Below are positions 43,252 through 52,546 of a stretch of DNA of 64,000 nucleotides, piece after piece. A model generated the notes under the pieces. That model saw nothing but the letters and a program-made list of their open reading frames with translations, made no database searches and was not told where the DNA came from. The stretch is from contig JAQXVT010000027.1 of NCBI GenBank assembly GCA_029225065.1, positions 62,001 through 126,000 on the forward strand, read 5' to 3'. The DNA is from Lachnospiraceae bacterium (GTDB lineage: Bacteria > Bacillota > Clostridia > Lachnospirales > Lachnospiraceae). The stretch's first letter is position 1; each line of letters begins with the position of its first letter. The translations under genes and the position numbers were made by a program.

Positions 43252-43417
43252 TTAGAGTATATTTGAAAAATGCTTTCTGCAAGATATACGTCACAATTTG
43301 TGGGAGAATTTATCTGAATGAGGGCGGCGTAGCGGGCTGCGTCAACCGAATGAAGGCAAAATATACCGCGAATTGGGGCGTATAGATTGCGGGAATGATT
43401 TTTCAAACACACTCTAA
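43252..43417. mobile_element. MITE-like element with 20-bp terminal inverted repeats
   Basis: The ends TTAGAGTATATTTGAAAAAT (43252-43271) and its counterpart at 43398-43417 match at 18 of 20 positions. The outermost TA at both ends would fit TA target duplication, as for IS630/Tc1-type elements. It contains no transposase. The right end overlaps the last four sense codons and stop of rbgA. Confidence 0.65.
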
Positions 43418-44242
43418 CGTGATTCGCCCAAGCCGTCCGCTGCGGAAGTCCTCGACGATCAGAGCCGCCGTCTTCGGATAATCCGGCAGATTGCCCTTCA
43501 GCTTGCAGCCTCTCGACTGTGCAATCTGCTCCAGAATCTCAAGGTCCGTTCCGTCCTCCTCGATCTGATAGCGCTCCGCTAAAAGCCCCGCGTACTCGCC
43601 GCGCAGATAACCGATCAGCCACATCGCAAGCTCCTCTGACTGTAAAAGCTCATCCTTGATCGAACCGACTACTGCGAGCTTCAGTCCGACCAGCTGATCC
43701 TCAAATTTCGGCCACAGGATTCCAGGTGTGTCAAGCAATTCAATGTTTTTATTCAAACGGATCCACTGCTTGCCCTTTGTGACACCCGGCTTGTTGCCGG
43801 TCTTCGCGCAGGCCTTTCCGGCCAGCGTATTAATAAAGGTAGATTTTCCCGCGTTCGGGATACCGACTACCATCGCGCGCACCGGACGATTCATGATGCC
43901 CCGCTTGCGATCGCGCTCAATTTTCTCTTTGCAGGCCTCCTGGATCGTATCCTGAATTTTCTTCATCCCGGTGCCGCTTCTCGCGTTCACCTTTGCGGTG
44001 AAGCAGCCCTTCTCCTGAAACCAGGCTGCCCAGGCATCATTTTTCTTCTCATCCGCGAGATCGGATTTGTTTAAAATAATCAGACGCGCCTTGTTTTTTC
44101 CAAGCTCGTCAATATCTGGATTGCGGCTGGAAAGCGGCACACGCGCATCGATAATCTCGATAACCAGGTCGATCAGTTTGATATCTTCCTGCATCATCCG
44201 CTTTGCCTTTGTCATATGGCCCGGATACCACTGATAATTCAT
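43403..44242 (-). CDS. rbgA: Ribosome biogenesis GTPase RbgA (YlqF)
   Basis: RbgA is a circularly permuted GTPase for late 50S assembly. The 279-residue protein begins YQWYPGHMTKAKRMMQED and has the permuted order: G4 LNKSDLAD near residue 60, G1 GIPNAGKSTFINTLAG near residue 125, and G3 DTPGILWPK. A C-terminal RNA-binding domain follows. The final residues LECV and the stop lie inside the terminal repeat of a MITE-like element, so the original C-terminus may have been altered. It sits between two lepB genes. Confidence 0.95.
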   Translation of the reverse strand: MNYQWYPGHMTKAKRMMQEDIKLIDLVIEIIDARVPLSSRNPDIDELGKNKARLIILNKSDLADEKKNDAWAAWFQEKGCFTAKVNARSGTGMKKIQDTIQEACKEKIERDRKRGIMNRPVRAMVVGIPNAGKSTFINTLAGKACAKTGNKPGVTKGKQWIRLNKNIELLDTPGILWPKFEDQLVGLKLAVVGSIKDELLQSEELAMWLIGYLRGEYAGLLAERYQIEEDGTDLEILEQIAQSRGCKLKGNLPDYPKTAALIVEDFRSGRLGRITLECV

Positions 44243-44325
44243 GCTTTTCCTCCATCATTTTCCATGTATCTCGTTTACATTTCAGGTACACTTGTCCCGG
44301 CAATCCGGCGTTTGTGACCGCCGCA

Positions 44326-44868
44326 TCACCCATTCAGAAAGCCTCTGTGCTCCGACGGAGAAAGTACAAACCAGACCTTTCCCTCAATATCAGAGCTTTT
44401 TACCATTCCGATATCCGCAAAACGGCTGTCCACGCTGTTGTTGCGGTTGTCACCGAGCACAAAGTACTCCTTATCGCCAAGCTTTAACTCCTCCGCGGCA
44501 AGCCCAGGATTGGTAATCACCGGATAATCCTTCTGCTCCAGATACAGTTCCCCATTGATATAGATCATGCCGTCCCTGATCTGAACCGTCTCACCCGGCA
44601 GCGCAATGACCCGCTTGATGCTCGAGTGGCTCGTCGTGCTTCCGTTTGGCTTAAAGGCGATCACGTCCCCGCGCTTCGGCGCACTCACCTGATACGTCAG
44701 TACGTTGAGCAGCACCGTATCTCCGCCGGAAAGTGTCACATCCATCGACTGTCCGATGTTCGTGCGCGACTGCCCGAAAAAATAGACCAGCACGTACGCA
44801 AACAGGATCACGATCAGAATCTCAAACGTCCACAGCAGGATCGTTTTGATCACGCTTTTCTTTTTCAT
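44326..44868 (-). CDS. lepB: Signal peptidase I (third, more divergent)
   Basis: This 180-residue type I signal peptidase has one N-terminal helix (ILLWTFEILIVILFAYVLVYF), the catalytic Ser in NIGQSMDVTLSGGDTV, Lys in SSIKRVIALPGE, and KEYFVLGDNRNNSVDSRF. It is more distant from the other two copies. Placement between rplS and rbgA is the conserved Firmicute arrangement, so this may be the ancestral copy of the set. Confidence 0.95.
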   Translation of the reverse strand: MKKKSVIKTILLWTFEILIVILFAYVLVYFFGQSRTNIGQSMDVTLSGGDTVLLNVLTYQVSAPKRGDVIAFKPNGSTTSHSSIKRVIALPGETVQIRDGMIYINGELYLEQKDYPVITNPGLAAEELKLGDKEYFVLGDNRNNSVDSRFADIGMVKSSDIEGKVWFVLSPSEHRGFLNG

Positions 44869-44906
44869 CCGGCTCCTTTCCGACCGAAAAGGTCCTCATA
44901 CGCAAA

Positions 44907-44940
44907 CAGGGACAAGATACATAAGATGTATTTGTCCCTG
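44907..44940 (-). terminator. Terminator after rplS
   Basis: CAGGGACAAGATACAT (44907-44922) pairs with ATGTATTTGTCCCTG (44926-44940) with one bulge. The U run on the minus strand is short (TTTG), so read-through to lepB is likely. Confidence 0.6.
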
Positions 44941-44950
44941 ATCGGATTTC

Positions 44951-45298
44951 TTATTTCACCAGTTCTTTTACTCTTGCGCTCTTTCCTACACGTTCCTTTA
45001 AGTAGTTCAGTTTTGCACGTCTTACTTTACCGTATCTGATAACTTCTACTTTCTCAACAGACGGAGAATGAAGCGGCCATGTCTTCTCAACGCCGATGCC
45101 GTTGGAGTTCTTGCGAACAGTGAAGGTAGCTCTTACACTTCCGCCCTGCTTCTTTACTACAACGCCCTCAAATACCTGGATTCTTTCACGGTTTCCCTCT
45201 TTGATCTTACCGTAAACCTTAACGGTATCTCCTACGGAAAACTGCGGTACTTCTGCTTTGAGCTGCTCAGCTTCGATGCTCTTAATAATATCGTTCAT
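44951..45298 (-). CDS. rplS: 50S ribosomal protein L19
   Basis: L19 sits at the 30S-50S interface. The 115-residue protein has standard length and motifs: [53 protein letters not shown] and [27 protein letters not shown] precedes the ATG. It is the last gene of the ylxM-to-rplS translation operon. Confidence 0.98.
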   Translation of the reverse strand: MNDIIKSIEAEQLKAEVPQFSVGDTVKVYGKIKEGNRERIQVFEGVVVKKQGGSVRATFTVRKNSNGIGVEKTWPLHSPSVEKVEVIRYGKVRRAKLNYLKERVGKSARVKELVK

Positions 45299-45382
45299 TG
45301 TGTTCCTCCTTCATATTCGGATGTTCTTAATACATTATTTGTAACAGAGGACCATCTCTTTTTCACAACGAGTTTTATTTTA

Positions 45383-46195
45383 TCATGTTTTGCTTTGAAT
45401 TGCAAGAAGTTTTCGCAAAAAGTGCGCTTCTTCTTCGGTAATCGGGTATTCCCCTTCCATTTCCGGCTGTTCGGTCAGCATCCGCAGAAATTTCCGGTCT
45501 TTTTTGTCCAGGGTGACACCCTCCATCAGATCCCTGCGGCTCTTTAAGGTGCGGTACAGCGACTGGTCACGCCGCCATCTGTCGACATTGCCGTGATGCC
45601 CGGAAAGAAGCACCGGCGGCACTGCCTTCCCCCGCCAGACCTCCGGACGGCTGTACTGCGGATACTCCAGCAGATTTCCGGCAAAGCTCTCCGTCTCGCC
45701 CGACTCCTGATTGGAAAGTACCCCTGGTACCATGCGCGAGATCGAATCCATCATCACCATCGACGGCAGTTCACCGCCGGTCAGCACGTAATCGCCGATC
45801 GAGACGAAATCCGTTGCAATCTCCTCCAGCACGCGTTCATCGATCCCCTCATAATGGCCGCACAGAAAGACGAGATCCTTTTCCTGTGCAAATTCTTTTG
45901 CCATCTGCTGGTTAAATACCTTTCCCTGCGGAGTCAGGTAAATGAGCCGCGGCCGGTAGCCAAGCTGCTCCGAGAGCGCTTCATACGTCCGGCAGACCGG
46001 CTCCGCCTGCATCACCATCCCGGCACCGCCTCCGTACGGATAATCGTCGATCCGTCCGTCGCCGCGCACCGAGTACTCCCGAATGTTGAGCGTCGTCAGG
46101 GTCAGCAGTCCCTTTGCCATCGCCCGTCCAATGATGCTCGTGTTCATGCCCTGCTCGATCATCTCCGGAAAAAGTGTCATCACATAGTAGTTCAT
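45383..46195 (-). CDS. trmD: tRNA (guanine-N1)-methyltransferase TrmD
   Basis: TrmD makes m1G37 in tRNAs using SAM bound in a deep trefoil knot. The 270-residue protein has YVMTLFPEMIEQGMNTSIIG, YGGGAGMVMQAEPV, FLCGHYEGIDERVLE and the knot motif SIGDYVLTGGELPSMVMMDS. The C-terminus is slightly longer than in E. coli (255). The start overlaps the rimM stop by 4 bp (ATGA), implying coupled translation. Confidence 0.98.
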   Translation of the reverse strand: MNYYVMTLFPEMIEQGMNTSIIGRAMAKGLLTLTTLNIREYSVRGDGRIDDYPYGGGAGMVMQAEPVCRTYEALSEQLGYRPRLIYLTPQGKVFNQQMAKEFAQEKDLVFLCGHYEGIDERVLEEIATDFVSIGDYVLTGGELPSMVMMDSISRMVPGVLSNQESGETESFAGNLLEYPQYSRPEVWRGKAVPPVLLSGHHGNVDRWRRDQSLYRTLKSRRDLMEGVTLDKKDRKFLRMLTEQPEMEGEYPITEEEAHFLRKLLAIQSKT

Positions 46196-46701
46196 TCCAA
46201 CAGTCCCTCCAGCAGATGCACCTTCATGACATTATTTTCCACGTCCACATTCAGAATACACTGATGAATCGCCGGAATCAGGACATCCTTTCCATTTTCC
46301 ATCCGAACCTCGTAAACATCGTTTGCGCCGGTCGCAAGCACGTCATTTAAAACACCAAGATACGCTTCGTCCTCGGTATACACCTTCATGCCGATCAGAT
46401 CTGCGATAAAATACTCATCCTTTTTCAGCTTCACCGCATTCTCTCTTGTCACAAACAGATTCCTGCCTTTAAAGCCCATGACATCCTCGATTTTGTCGTA
46501 GCCTTTAAATTTCAAAATAACCATCTGTTTGAAAAATTTCACCTGCACGATCTCAAGCGGAAGAAGTTCCTTCCCGGTATCGAGCAGCACATGCTTCAGT
46601 TTCTTAAAACGCTTCACATCGTCCGTGGTCGGGAAGACCTTTACCCCACCGGCCAGACCATGCGTGGAGGTAATCGCCCCCACCTGCAGAATATCGTTCA
46701 T
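46192..46701 (-). CDS. rimM: 16S rRNA processing protein RimM
   Basis: RimM helps mature the 30S head by binding S19. The 169-residue protein has the N-terminal RimM domain (VGAITSTHGLAGGVKVFPTT) and a PRC-barrel C-terminal domain (EYFIADLIGMKVYTEDEAYL, later ENGKDVLIPAIHQCI). ATG 46701 has AAGGAG close upstream; an ATG five codons earlier is less likely. It overlaps trmD by 4 bp. Confidence 0.95.
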   Translation of the reverse strand: MNDILQVGAITSTHGLAGGVKVFPTTDDVKRFKKLKHVLLDTGKELLPLEIVQVKFFKQMVILKFKGYDKIEDVMGFKGRNLFVTRENAVKLKKDEYFIADLIGMKVYTEDEAYLGVLNDVLATGANDVYEVRMENGKDVLIPAIHQCILNVDVENNVMKVHLLEGLLE

Positions 46702-46812
46702 ATTCTCTCCTTCCATTGCTCTTTCCTGTCAAATCTATATCAATTTCTTTTTTAGCCTGACGCAAAAGAATCTGCCTCAAAAGCAGATTCTGCTTTCGGG
46801 ACAGACTCGAAT

Positions 46813-47052
46813 TTACTGTAAAATATCCACAATTACTTTTCTGTCTTCTTTCGAAGCTGCGGCTTTTACAACGGAACGAATCGCTTTCGCAATTCTTCCC
46901 TGCTTACCGATAACCTTGCCCATATCGGACGGGGCTACCTTCAGCTCCAGAACGAGTGATTTGCCGCTTTCTTTTTCGGTGACCTCCACCTCGTCCGGAT
47001 TATCGACCAGAGATTTTGCAATTACTTCTACCAGTTCTTTCATTCTGCTCAC
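46813..47052 (-). CDS. khpA: KH-domain RNA-binding protein KhpA (YlqC)
   Basis: This 79-residue single KH-domain protein has the core SDMGKVIGKQGRIAKAIRSV, with the GxxG loop GKQG. KhpA works with KhpB in RNA binding and cell elongation in other Firmicutes. It lies between rpsP and rimM, its conserved location. A gap of about 110 bp separates it from rimM. Confidence 0.95.
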   Translation of the reverse strand: MSRMKELVEVIAKSLVDNPDEVEVTEKESGKSLVLELKVAPSDMGKVIGKQGRIAKAIRSVVKAAASKEDRKVIVDILQ

Positions 47053-47062
47053 CTCTAATCAA

Positions 47063-47308
47063 TTATTTCTCGATGCCAGCTGCCTTGAAGAGCTTTCCTA
47101 CTACCTCTGTCGGCTGAGCACCGTTTGCAAGCCACTTCTTTGCAAGCTCCTCGTTGATCTTGAACTCGCTCGGATCGGTGTTCGGATTGTAGGTACCGAT
47201 CTCCTCGATACATCTTCCATCTCTCGGGGATCTGGAATCAGCTACAACGATTCTATAGAAAGGAGCCTTTTTCTGTCCCATTCTTCTTAATCTGATCTTT
47301 ACTGCCAT
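47063..47308 (-). CDS. rpsP: 30S ribosomal protein S16
   Basis: This 81-residue S16 begins [20 protein letters not shown] and continues [20 protein letters not shown], full length for the family. AAGGAGGTG precedes the ATG. It lies between ffh and khpA. Confidence 0.98.
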   Translation of the reverse strand: MAVKIRLRRMGQKKAPFYRIVVADSRSPRDGRCIEEIGTYNPNTDPSEFKINEELAKKWLANGAQPTEVVGKLFKAAGIEK

Positions 47309-47401
47309 TTCATTTCACCTCCTTATTTTATTCACAGCCGGTATTTTCACGAAGTCTGTCACTCCGAACTCATCCCGGCCGACCTGTCTTACATTTATTT
47401 G

Positions 47402-48751
47402 TTAAAAGGGAAGTTTAAACTTGCCTCTTTTACCTGATTTTCCACCGAGCATTCCGGAATACTGCTTCATCATCTTCCTGCTCTGCTCAAACTGCTTCAC
47501 CAGCTTGTTGACCTCTCCGATATCCACACCGGCTCCGTCCGCGATCCTTCGCTTGCGCGATGGATTTAAAAGATCCGGATTCGCCCGTTCCTTCGGAGTC
47601 ATGGAAAGGATAATTGCTTCGATCCGCGCCATCTGCTTTTCGTCGACCGCGTCCTCCAGCTGCTTGAGCTGTGATCCGCCGACGCCTGGCATCATGCTGA
47701 GAATCTTTGAGATGCCGCCCATGTTCTTCATCTGATTCATACTCTCAAGGTAATCATCGAATCCGAACTGTGCCTTGCGCAGCTTCTGCTCCATCTCTTT
47801 TGCTTTTGTCTCATCGATCGTATCCTGTGCCCGCTCGATCAGTGACAGCACATCACCCATGCCAAGGATTCTTGAAGCCATACGGTCCGGATAAAACTGC
47901 TCCAGATCGGAGAGCTTTTCGCCCATACCAGCGTAAAGAATCGGTTTGCCGCAGGTCGCTTTGATCGAAAGTGCCGCACCGCCTCTCGTATCGCCGTCCA
48001 GCTTTGTCAGGATCACACCGTCAATGCCGATCTTCTCCTGGAACATGGATGCCACGTTCACCGCATCCTGTCCGGTCATCGCATCGACCACCAGCACTGT
48101 CTGGTCAACTGCAACTGCTTCCTTGATGTCCTGCAGTTCCTGCATCATGGATTCATCCACATGAAGACGTCCTGCCGTATCGAGAAAGACGAGATTGAAA
48201 CCGTTTGCCTTCGCATACTCCACTGCGCGCTTTGCAATCGTCACCGGGCTTTCCTTGTCGCCGAGGGTGAATACCTCAACGCCAACTTTCTCTCCGTTGA
48301 CCTGCAGCTGTTTGATCGCAGCGGGACGATATACGTCGCAGGCTGCCAGCAGCGGTCTGCGTCCCTTCGACTTGAACTTGGCTGCGAGCTTCGCTGTCGT
48401 CGTCGTCTTACCGGCTCCCTGAAGTCCGGCCATCATCACGACCGTCACCTCGCTCGCCGGACGAAGCGCAATCTCCGTCGTCTCCGACCCCATCAGCGCG
48501 ACCAGCTCGTCATTTACGATCTTGATCACCATCTGTCCCGGATTCAGTCCGTTCATCACGTCCTGTCCGATCGCTTTCTCCTGCACGGATTTAACAAACT
48601 GCTTGACCACCTTGAAGCTGACATCTGCCTCGAGAAGCGCCATCTTGACTTCCTTCAGCGCCGTCTTCACGTCCGCCTCTGTCAGTCTTCCCTTACCGCG
48701 AAGATTTTTAAATACATTCTGAAGTTTTTCTGACAAGCTTTCAAATGCCAT
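47402..48751 (-). CDS. ffh: Signal recognition particle protein Ffh
   Basis: Ffh binds signal sequences and 4.5S/6S RNA and docks with FtsY for co-translational targeting. The 449-residue protein has an N domain, the G domain with GLQGAGKTTTTAKLAAKFKS, DVYRPAA, DTAGRLHVDE and TKLDGDTRGGAAL, and a Met-rich M domain ending SGKRGKFKLPF. It begins 1 bp after the ylxM stop. Confidence 0.98.
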   Translation of the reverse strand: MAFESLSEKLQNVFKNLRGKGRLTEADVKTALKEVKMALLEADVSFKVVKQFVKSVQEKAIGQDVMNGLNPGQMVIKIVNDELVALMGSETTEIALRPASEVTVVMMAGLQGAGKTTTTAKLAAKFKSKGRRPLLAACDVYRPAAIKQLQVNGEKVGVEVFTLGDKESPVTIAKRAVEYAKANGFNLVFLDTAGRLHVDESMMQELQDIKEAVAVDQTVLVVDAMTGQDAVNVASMFQEKIGIDGVILTKLDGDTRGGAALSIKATCGKPILYAGMGEKLSDLEQFYPDRMASRILGMGDVLSLIERAQDTIDETKAKEMEQKLRKAQFGFDDYLESMNQMKNMGGISKILSMMPGVGGSQLKQLEDAVDEKQMARIEAIILSMTPKERANPDLLNPSRKRRIADGAGVDIGEVNKLVKQFEQSRKMMKQYSGMLGGKSGKRGKFKLPF

Positions 48752-48752
48752 T

Positions 48753-49097
48753 CTATAACTCCTCTAAAATCTTTCCTGATAGTTCTCTTACGCCCGATGC
48801 AAGTGTTTCCTTATCGATGAAATCAATCTGTGATGCCATCTCCTGGATCTGCTTTACCATCTCACGGATCTGTACAAACCGCTCTACCAGATGCAGCTTC
48901 GACTCATATTCACTCAGGATCTTATTGCACCGCTTCACCAGCTCATGCACGCCCTGACGGCTGACTCCGAACATCTCAGCAGCTTCCGAATAAGACAGGT
49001 CATTCAGCACAACCTCCTCATATACCTTCCGCTGATGCTCTGTGAGCAGTTCTCCATAAAAATCATAGAGCAGCGTCTGCTGTAAAAACTCTTCCAT
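48753..49097 (-). CDS. ylxM: YlxM-family helix-turn-helix SRP-associated protein
   Basis: This 114-residue protein has a helix-turn-helix (LSYSEAAEMFGVSRQGVHEL) and YDFYGELLTEHQRKVYEE at the N-terminus, matching the YlxM/p13 family that modulates SRP activity in Gram-positive bacteria. It is first in the operon and separated from ffh by one base, so the two are translationally coupled. A strong promoter lies about 20 bp upstream. Confidence 0.93.
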   Translation of the reverse strand: MEEFLQQTLLYDFYGELLTEHQRKVYEEVVLNDLSYSEAAEMFGVSRQGVHELVKRCNKILSEYESKLHLVERFVQIREMVKQIQEMASQIDFIDKETLASGVRELSGKILEEL

Positions 49098-49114
49098 TTC
49101 GCGTCACCTCTGGT

Positions 49115-49143
49115 ATCTTAACCGAAAAGAAGGAATCTGTCAA
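49115..49143 (-). promoter_or_regulatory. Sigma-A promoter of the ylxM-ffh-rpsP-khpA-rimM-trmD-rplS operon
   Basis: TTGACA (49138-49143), 17-bp spacer, TAAGAT (49115-49120), very close to the ylxM start. Confidence 0.85.
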
Positions 49144-49216
49144 GTATTTTTTGTTGACAAACTTTATTTTATTTTCCTGCGGATACCCGAGCAAAGAACT
49201 GCGGCTTCCTTCCACA

Positions 49217-49957
49217 CTAATCAATTATCTTCTCCGGCCTGAAATTTAAATAATCCCCAGATACCAGATGATACTGTATTCCATGATGCATTCCACGGAT
49301 ACTGTCACCAAAGCGCGCTTCGCCATGGCAGTGAGAATAGACAACATGTTCTGCTCCGTACGTCTCAGCCATCTGTGTAAAGATACTTTCTTTCTCCAGA
49401 ATATTTGTCGGTGGATAATGAAGAAACAGAATATATTTTTTGAAACCATCCGTTCTTGCAGCTTCAAAGGAAACACGCAGTCTCTCAGCTTCCCGCTTTA
49501 CCAGCTTCTGCGCCCTCATCTCATCTTCTTCCTTCCAGCCGACGATCTGACCTCCCGTATTGATGAAAAACGGACCCTCAAACGTATATCCTTTTGTTCC
49601 GACAAGCGCATAGTCCCGGTAACTGTAATAATTATTCTGCAGAAAACAAAGCCGTGACTCATACCTTTTATTCAGAGACGGAGTTTTTTTGACATCCCAG
49701 AACATATCGTGATTTCCTCTCAGCATAATTTTTCTCCCCGGAAGCCCTGCAATAAAGTCAAGATCTTTCTCTGCCTCCGACAGCTTTCTTCCCCAGGAAT
49801 GATCGCCTGTGATAACAAAAGTATCTCCATTTTGAATCATTGTGCCACAGTTCTTTACTATTTTCTCCTCATGTCTTCTCCAGATCTTTCCAAACCGATC
49901 CATCGGCTTATCCACTGAAAAAGCCAGATGCATATCTCCCATCGCATATAATGCCAT
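49217..49957 (-). CDS. Calcineurin-like metallophosphoesterase
   Basis: This 246-residue predicted phosphoesterase carries the metal-binding blocks in order: YAMGDMHLAF, FVITGDHSWG, IMLRGNHDMFW, LFLHYPP and YSHCHGEARFGDS. These give the two-metal site of the family. The substrate is unknown. It stands alone between ilvA and ylxM. Confidence 0.88.
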   Translation of the reverse strand: MALYAMGDMHLAFSVDKPMDRFGKIWRRHEEKIVKNCGTMIQNGDTFVITGDHSWGRKLSEAEKDLDFIAGLPGRKIMLRGNHDMFWDVKKTPSLNKRYESRLCFLQNNYYSYRDYALVGTKGYTFEGPFFINTGGQIVGWKEEDEMRAQKLVKREAERLRVSFEAARTDGFKKYILFLHYPPTNILEKESIFTQMAETYGAEHVVYSHCHGEARFGDSIRGMHHGIQYHLVSGDYLNFRPEKIID

Positions 49958-50173
49958 ATCGTCACCTCCATATTACACCTGCCGCTTATCAGAAAAACTG
50001 ATTGATTTCCAGTACCCGGCGAACGTGACTGCGCAAATCCCATACAGAAAAACAGCCCCAAAGCAGGGCCACCCTTCAGTGCACACGCGAAAGTGAACAC
50101 AATGGGCAGCTCCCGCTTCGGGGCGTCCGGCATACCAGTCCATAATCAATTAAACAGCTGCCAGATATCTTTT
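49958..50173 (-). other. Spacer with GC-rich hairpins downstream of ilvA
   Basis: GGCCCTGCTTTGGGGCTGTTTTT on the minus strand, split around 50060-50080, looks like a weak terminator for ilvA. A 91-codon frame crosses this spacer into the phosphoesterase gene, but it has no supported start or family and is not called. Confidence 0.35.
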
Positions 50174-51391
50174 TTACAGGCTTGCCGTCTTCTGCACAGG
50201 ATCATACCCGTGATCCTTCAGAGCCTGAATAATACTCATCTTATGTTCCGTACCAAACGCCTCCAGTGTAATCCGCAGCTCTACTGCCGCATTGCGATTT
50301 GTGGAAACAAACTGATTGTGCTCCAGCTTGATGACGTTGCCCTGCTGCTCGGCGATGACACTTGCCACACGCACCAGCTCGCCCGGACGGTCCGGAAGCA
50401 GAACAGATACTGTGAAGATACGGTCTCTCTGAATCAATCCTCTCTGTACAACAGACGCCATCGTGATGACATCCATATTTCCGCCGGAAAGCACGGAAAC
50501 AATCTTCTTGCCGCGCACATTCAGATGCTTGAGCGCTGCCACAGTCAGAAGCCCGGAGTTCTCCACAACCATCTTGTGATTCTCTACCATATCAAGGAAC
50601 GCCACGATCAGCTCGTCATCGCTTACTGTCAGAATCTCATCCACATTCTTCTGGATATATGGGAAAATATTGTGGCCCGGTGTCTTGACTGCCGTGCCGT
50701 CTGCGATCGTGCTGACCTTCGGAAGCGTCGTCACCTCTCCGCGCTCCAGAGACGCCTTCATGCAGGCTGCCCCCTCCGGCTCCACACCGATCACCTTGAT
50801 CTTCGGATTCAGATATTTCGCAAGCGTGGAAACACCGGTTGCCAGTCCGCCTCCACCGATCGGTACCAGGATATAGTCCACAAGCGGAAGCTCTTTTACG
50901 ATCTCCATTGCAATCGTACCCTGGCCGGTTGCAACCGCAGGATCGTCAAACGGATGAATAAACGTATAGCCATTCTCCTCCGCAAGCTGATAAGCATACT
51001 CACATGCCTCGTCGTAAACATCGCCATGCAGCACCACTTCAGCGCCGTAGCCTCTCGTGCGGTTTACTTTGATCAGCGGAGTCGTCTCCGGCATTACGAT
51101 CACTGCCTTGCAGCCGTAAGCCTTTGCCGCATATGCAACGCCCTGCGCGTGATTCCCGGCAGACGCAGTAATCAGTCCCTTTGCGCGCTCTTCCTCACTC
51201 ATCGTACTGATCTTATAATATGCACCGCGAATCTTATATGCACCTGTTACCTGCATATTTTCAGCCTTCAGATACACTTTATTGCCAGTCTGATTGCTGA
51301 AATATTCGCTGTATACAAGCTTGGTCTCCTGAGTCACACGCTTCACGCACTCGGAAGCCTCCTCAAATGCCTCTAATGTCAACATTTCCAT
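50174..51391 (-). CDS. ilvA: Threonine ammonia-lyase
   Basis: This PLP enzyme deaminates threonine to 2-oxobutanoate for isoleucine synthesis or threonine catabolism. The 405-residue protein has the PLP lysine in TGAYKIRGAYYKI, SAGNHAQGVAYAA, and the glycine-rich phosphate loop VPIGGGGLATGVS. A C-terminal ACT domain (FTVSVLLPDRPGELVRVASV) suggests feedback control. The length matches the one-ACT form of the IlvA/TdcB group; biosynthetic versus catabolic use cannot be decided here. The 130-bp spacer from ftsY has no clear promoter. Confidence 0.93.
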   Translation of the reverse strand: MEMLTLEAFEEASECVKRVTQETKLVYSEYFSNQTGNKVYLKAENMQVTGAYKIRGAYYKISTMSEEERAKGLITASAGNHAQGVAYAAKAYGCKAVIVMPETTPLIKVNRTRGYGAEVVLHGDVYDEACEYAYQLAEENGYTFIHPFDDPAVATGQGTIAMEIVKELPLVDYILVPIGGGGLATGVSTLAKYLNPKIKVIGVEPEGAACMKASLERGEVTTLPKVSTIADGTAVKTPGHNIFPYIQKNVDEILTVSDDELIVAFLDMVENHKMVVENSGLLTVAALKHLNVRGKKIVSVLSGGNMDVITMASVVQRGLIQRDRIFTVSVLLPDRPGELVRVASVIAEQQGNVIKLEHNQFVSTNRNAAVELRITLEAFGTEHKMSIIQALKDHGYDPVQKTASL

Positions 51392-51521
51392 CTTATCTTA
51401 CCTGTCCTTTTCTTATCGCTCAAAACGGATCTCTGAAATCCGCCTCCTCATTTCCGGCCGACAACTATCCCGCGGCTCATTCCTTCTCACAGTCCTGCCA
51501 TGTCATTTCGCAATTCGGACT

Positions 51522-52457
51522 TCAATTCTCCTGCTTCACATCAAACAACGCATTCACAAACTCATCCGCATTAAACTTCTGCAGGTCATCAATTGTCTCC
51601 CCGACACCGATGTATTTTACCGGAATCCCAAGTTCGGAATGGATTGCCACCGCAATGCCGCCCTTTGCCGTACCGTCCAGCTTCGTCAGGATAATGCCTG
51701 TGATTTCAGCCACTTCCTTAAACTCCCGCGCCTGTGCAAGTGCATTCTGCCCGGTCGTGCCATCCAGAACAACGAGCGTCTCACGGAATGCCTCCGGATA
51801 CTCACGGTCAAGAATCCGGTTGATCTTTCCAAGCTCGTTCATCAGGTTCTTTTTATTGTGAAGCCGTCCGGCCGTATCAATCAGCAGAACATCTGCATTT
51901 CTCGCTTTCGCTGCCGAAATCGCGTCGTATACGACAGAGGCCGGATCAGACCCGTCCTGCCCGCTGATGATATCCACATCCGCACGTTTTGCCCACTCGA
52001 TCAGCTGCTCCCCGGCTGCTGCACGGAACGTATCGGCTGCTGCAAGCACAACCTTTTTGCCCTGATCCTTCAGTTTCCCGGCCAGCTTTCCGACGCTTGT
52101 CGTCTTTCCAACTCCGTTTACGCCGATCACAAGAACCACTGACTTTCTGTTTTCAAATTCATAAGCCGTCTCTCCGACATCCATTTCCTGCTTAATGCTG
52201 TCGATCAGAAGCTGCTTGCAGGCCGCCGGATCCTTGATACCGCGATCCTTTACTTTTTGCTTCAGATCCTCAATAATAGAGGTCGTCGCATTGATTCCGA
52301 TATCCCCCATCACGAGAATTTCTTCTATTTCATCATAAAAGTCATCGTCAATACTTGAAAATCCATTAAAAATTGCATCAATTCCGGAAACAATGTTTTC
52401 TCTGGTCTTCGCAAGACCGGCTACCAGACGTTTGAAAAAACCCTTTTTTTCTTCCAT
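51522..52457 (-). CDS. ftsY: SRP receptor FtsY
   Basis: FtsY is the membrane-associated GTPase receptor for Ffh. The 311-residue protein lacks a long acidic A domain. It has the N domain and the G domain with [46 protein letters not shown] and [12 protein letters not shown]. It follows smc, the usual Firmicute order smc-ftsY. Confidence 0.98.
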   Translation of the reverse strand: MEEKKGFFKRLVAGLAKTRENIVSGIDAIFNGFSSIDDDFYDEIEEILVMGDIGINATTSIIEDLKQKVKDRGIKDPAACKQLLIDSIKQEMDVGETAYEFENRKSVVLVIGVNGVGKTTSVGKLAGKLKDQGKKVVLAAADTFRAAAGEQLIEWAKRADVDIISGQDGSDPASVVYDAISAAKARNADVLLIDTAGRLHNKKNLMNELGKINRILDREYPEAFRETLVVLDGTTGQNALAQAREFKEVAEITGIILTKLDGTAKGGIAVAIHSELGIPVKYIGVGETIDDLQKFNADEFVNALFDVKQEN

Positions 52458-52546
52458 TCCTGTTTCCTCCTCTTCTTCTCTTTCTGATACTGCTCTATCT
52501 TATCACCGATGTTTCACAAATACAACCATATCTTATACAACCTGCC

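Noticed and set aside
43185-43412. 75-codon frame upstream of lepB
   Set aside because: It is a reading of the MITE-like element rather than an independent gene.
50093-51376. 427-codon open frame on the plus strand
   Set aside because: Antisense to ilvA, a well-supported gene.
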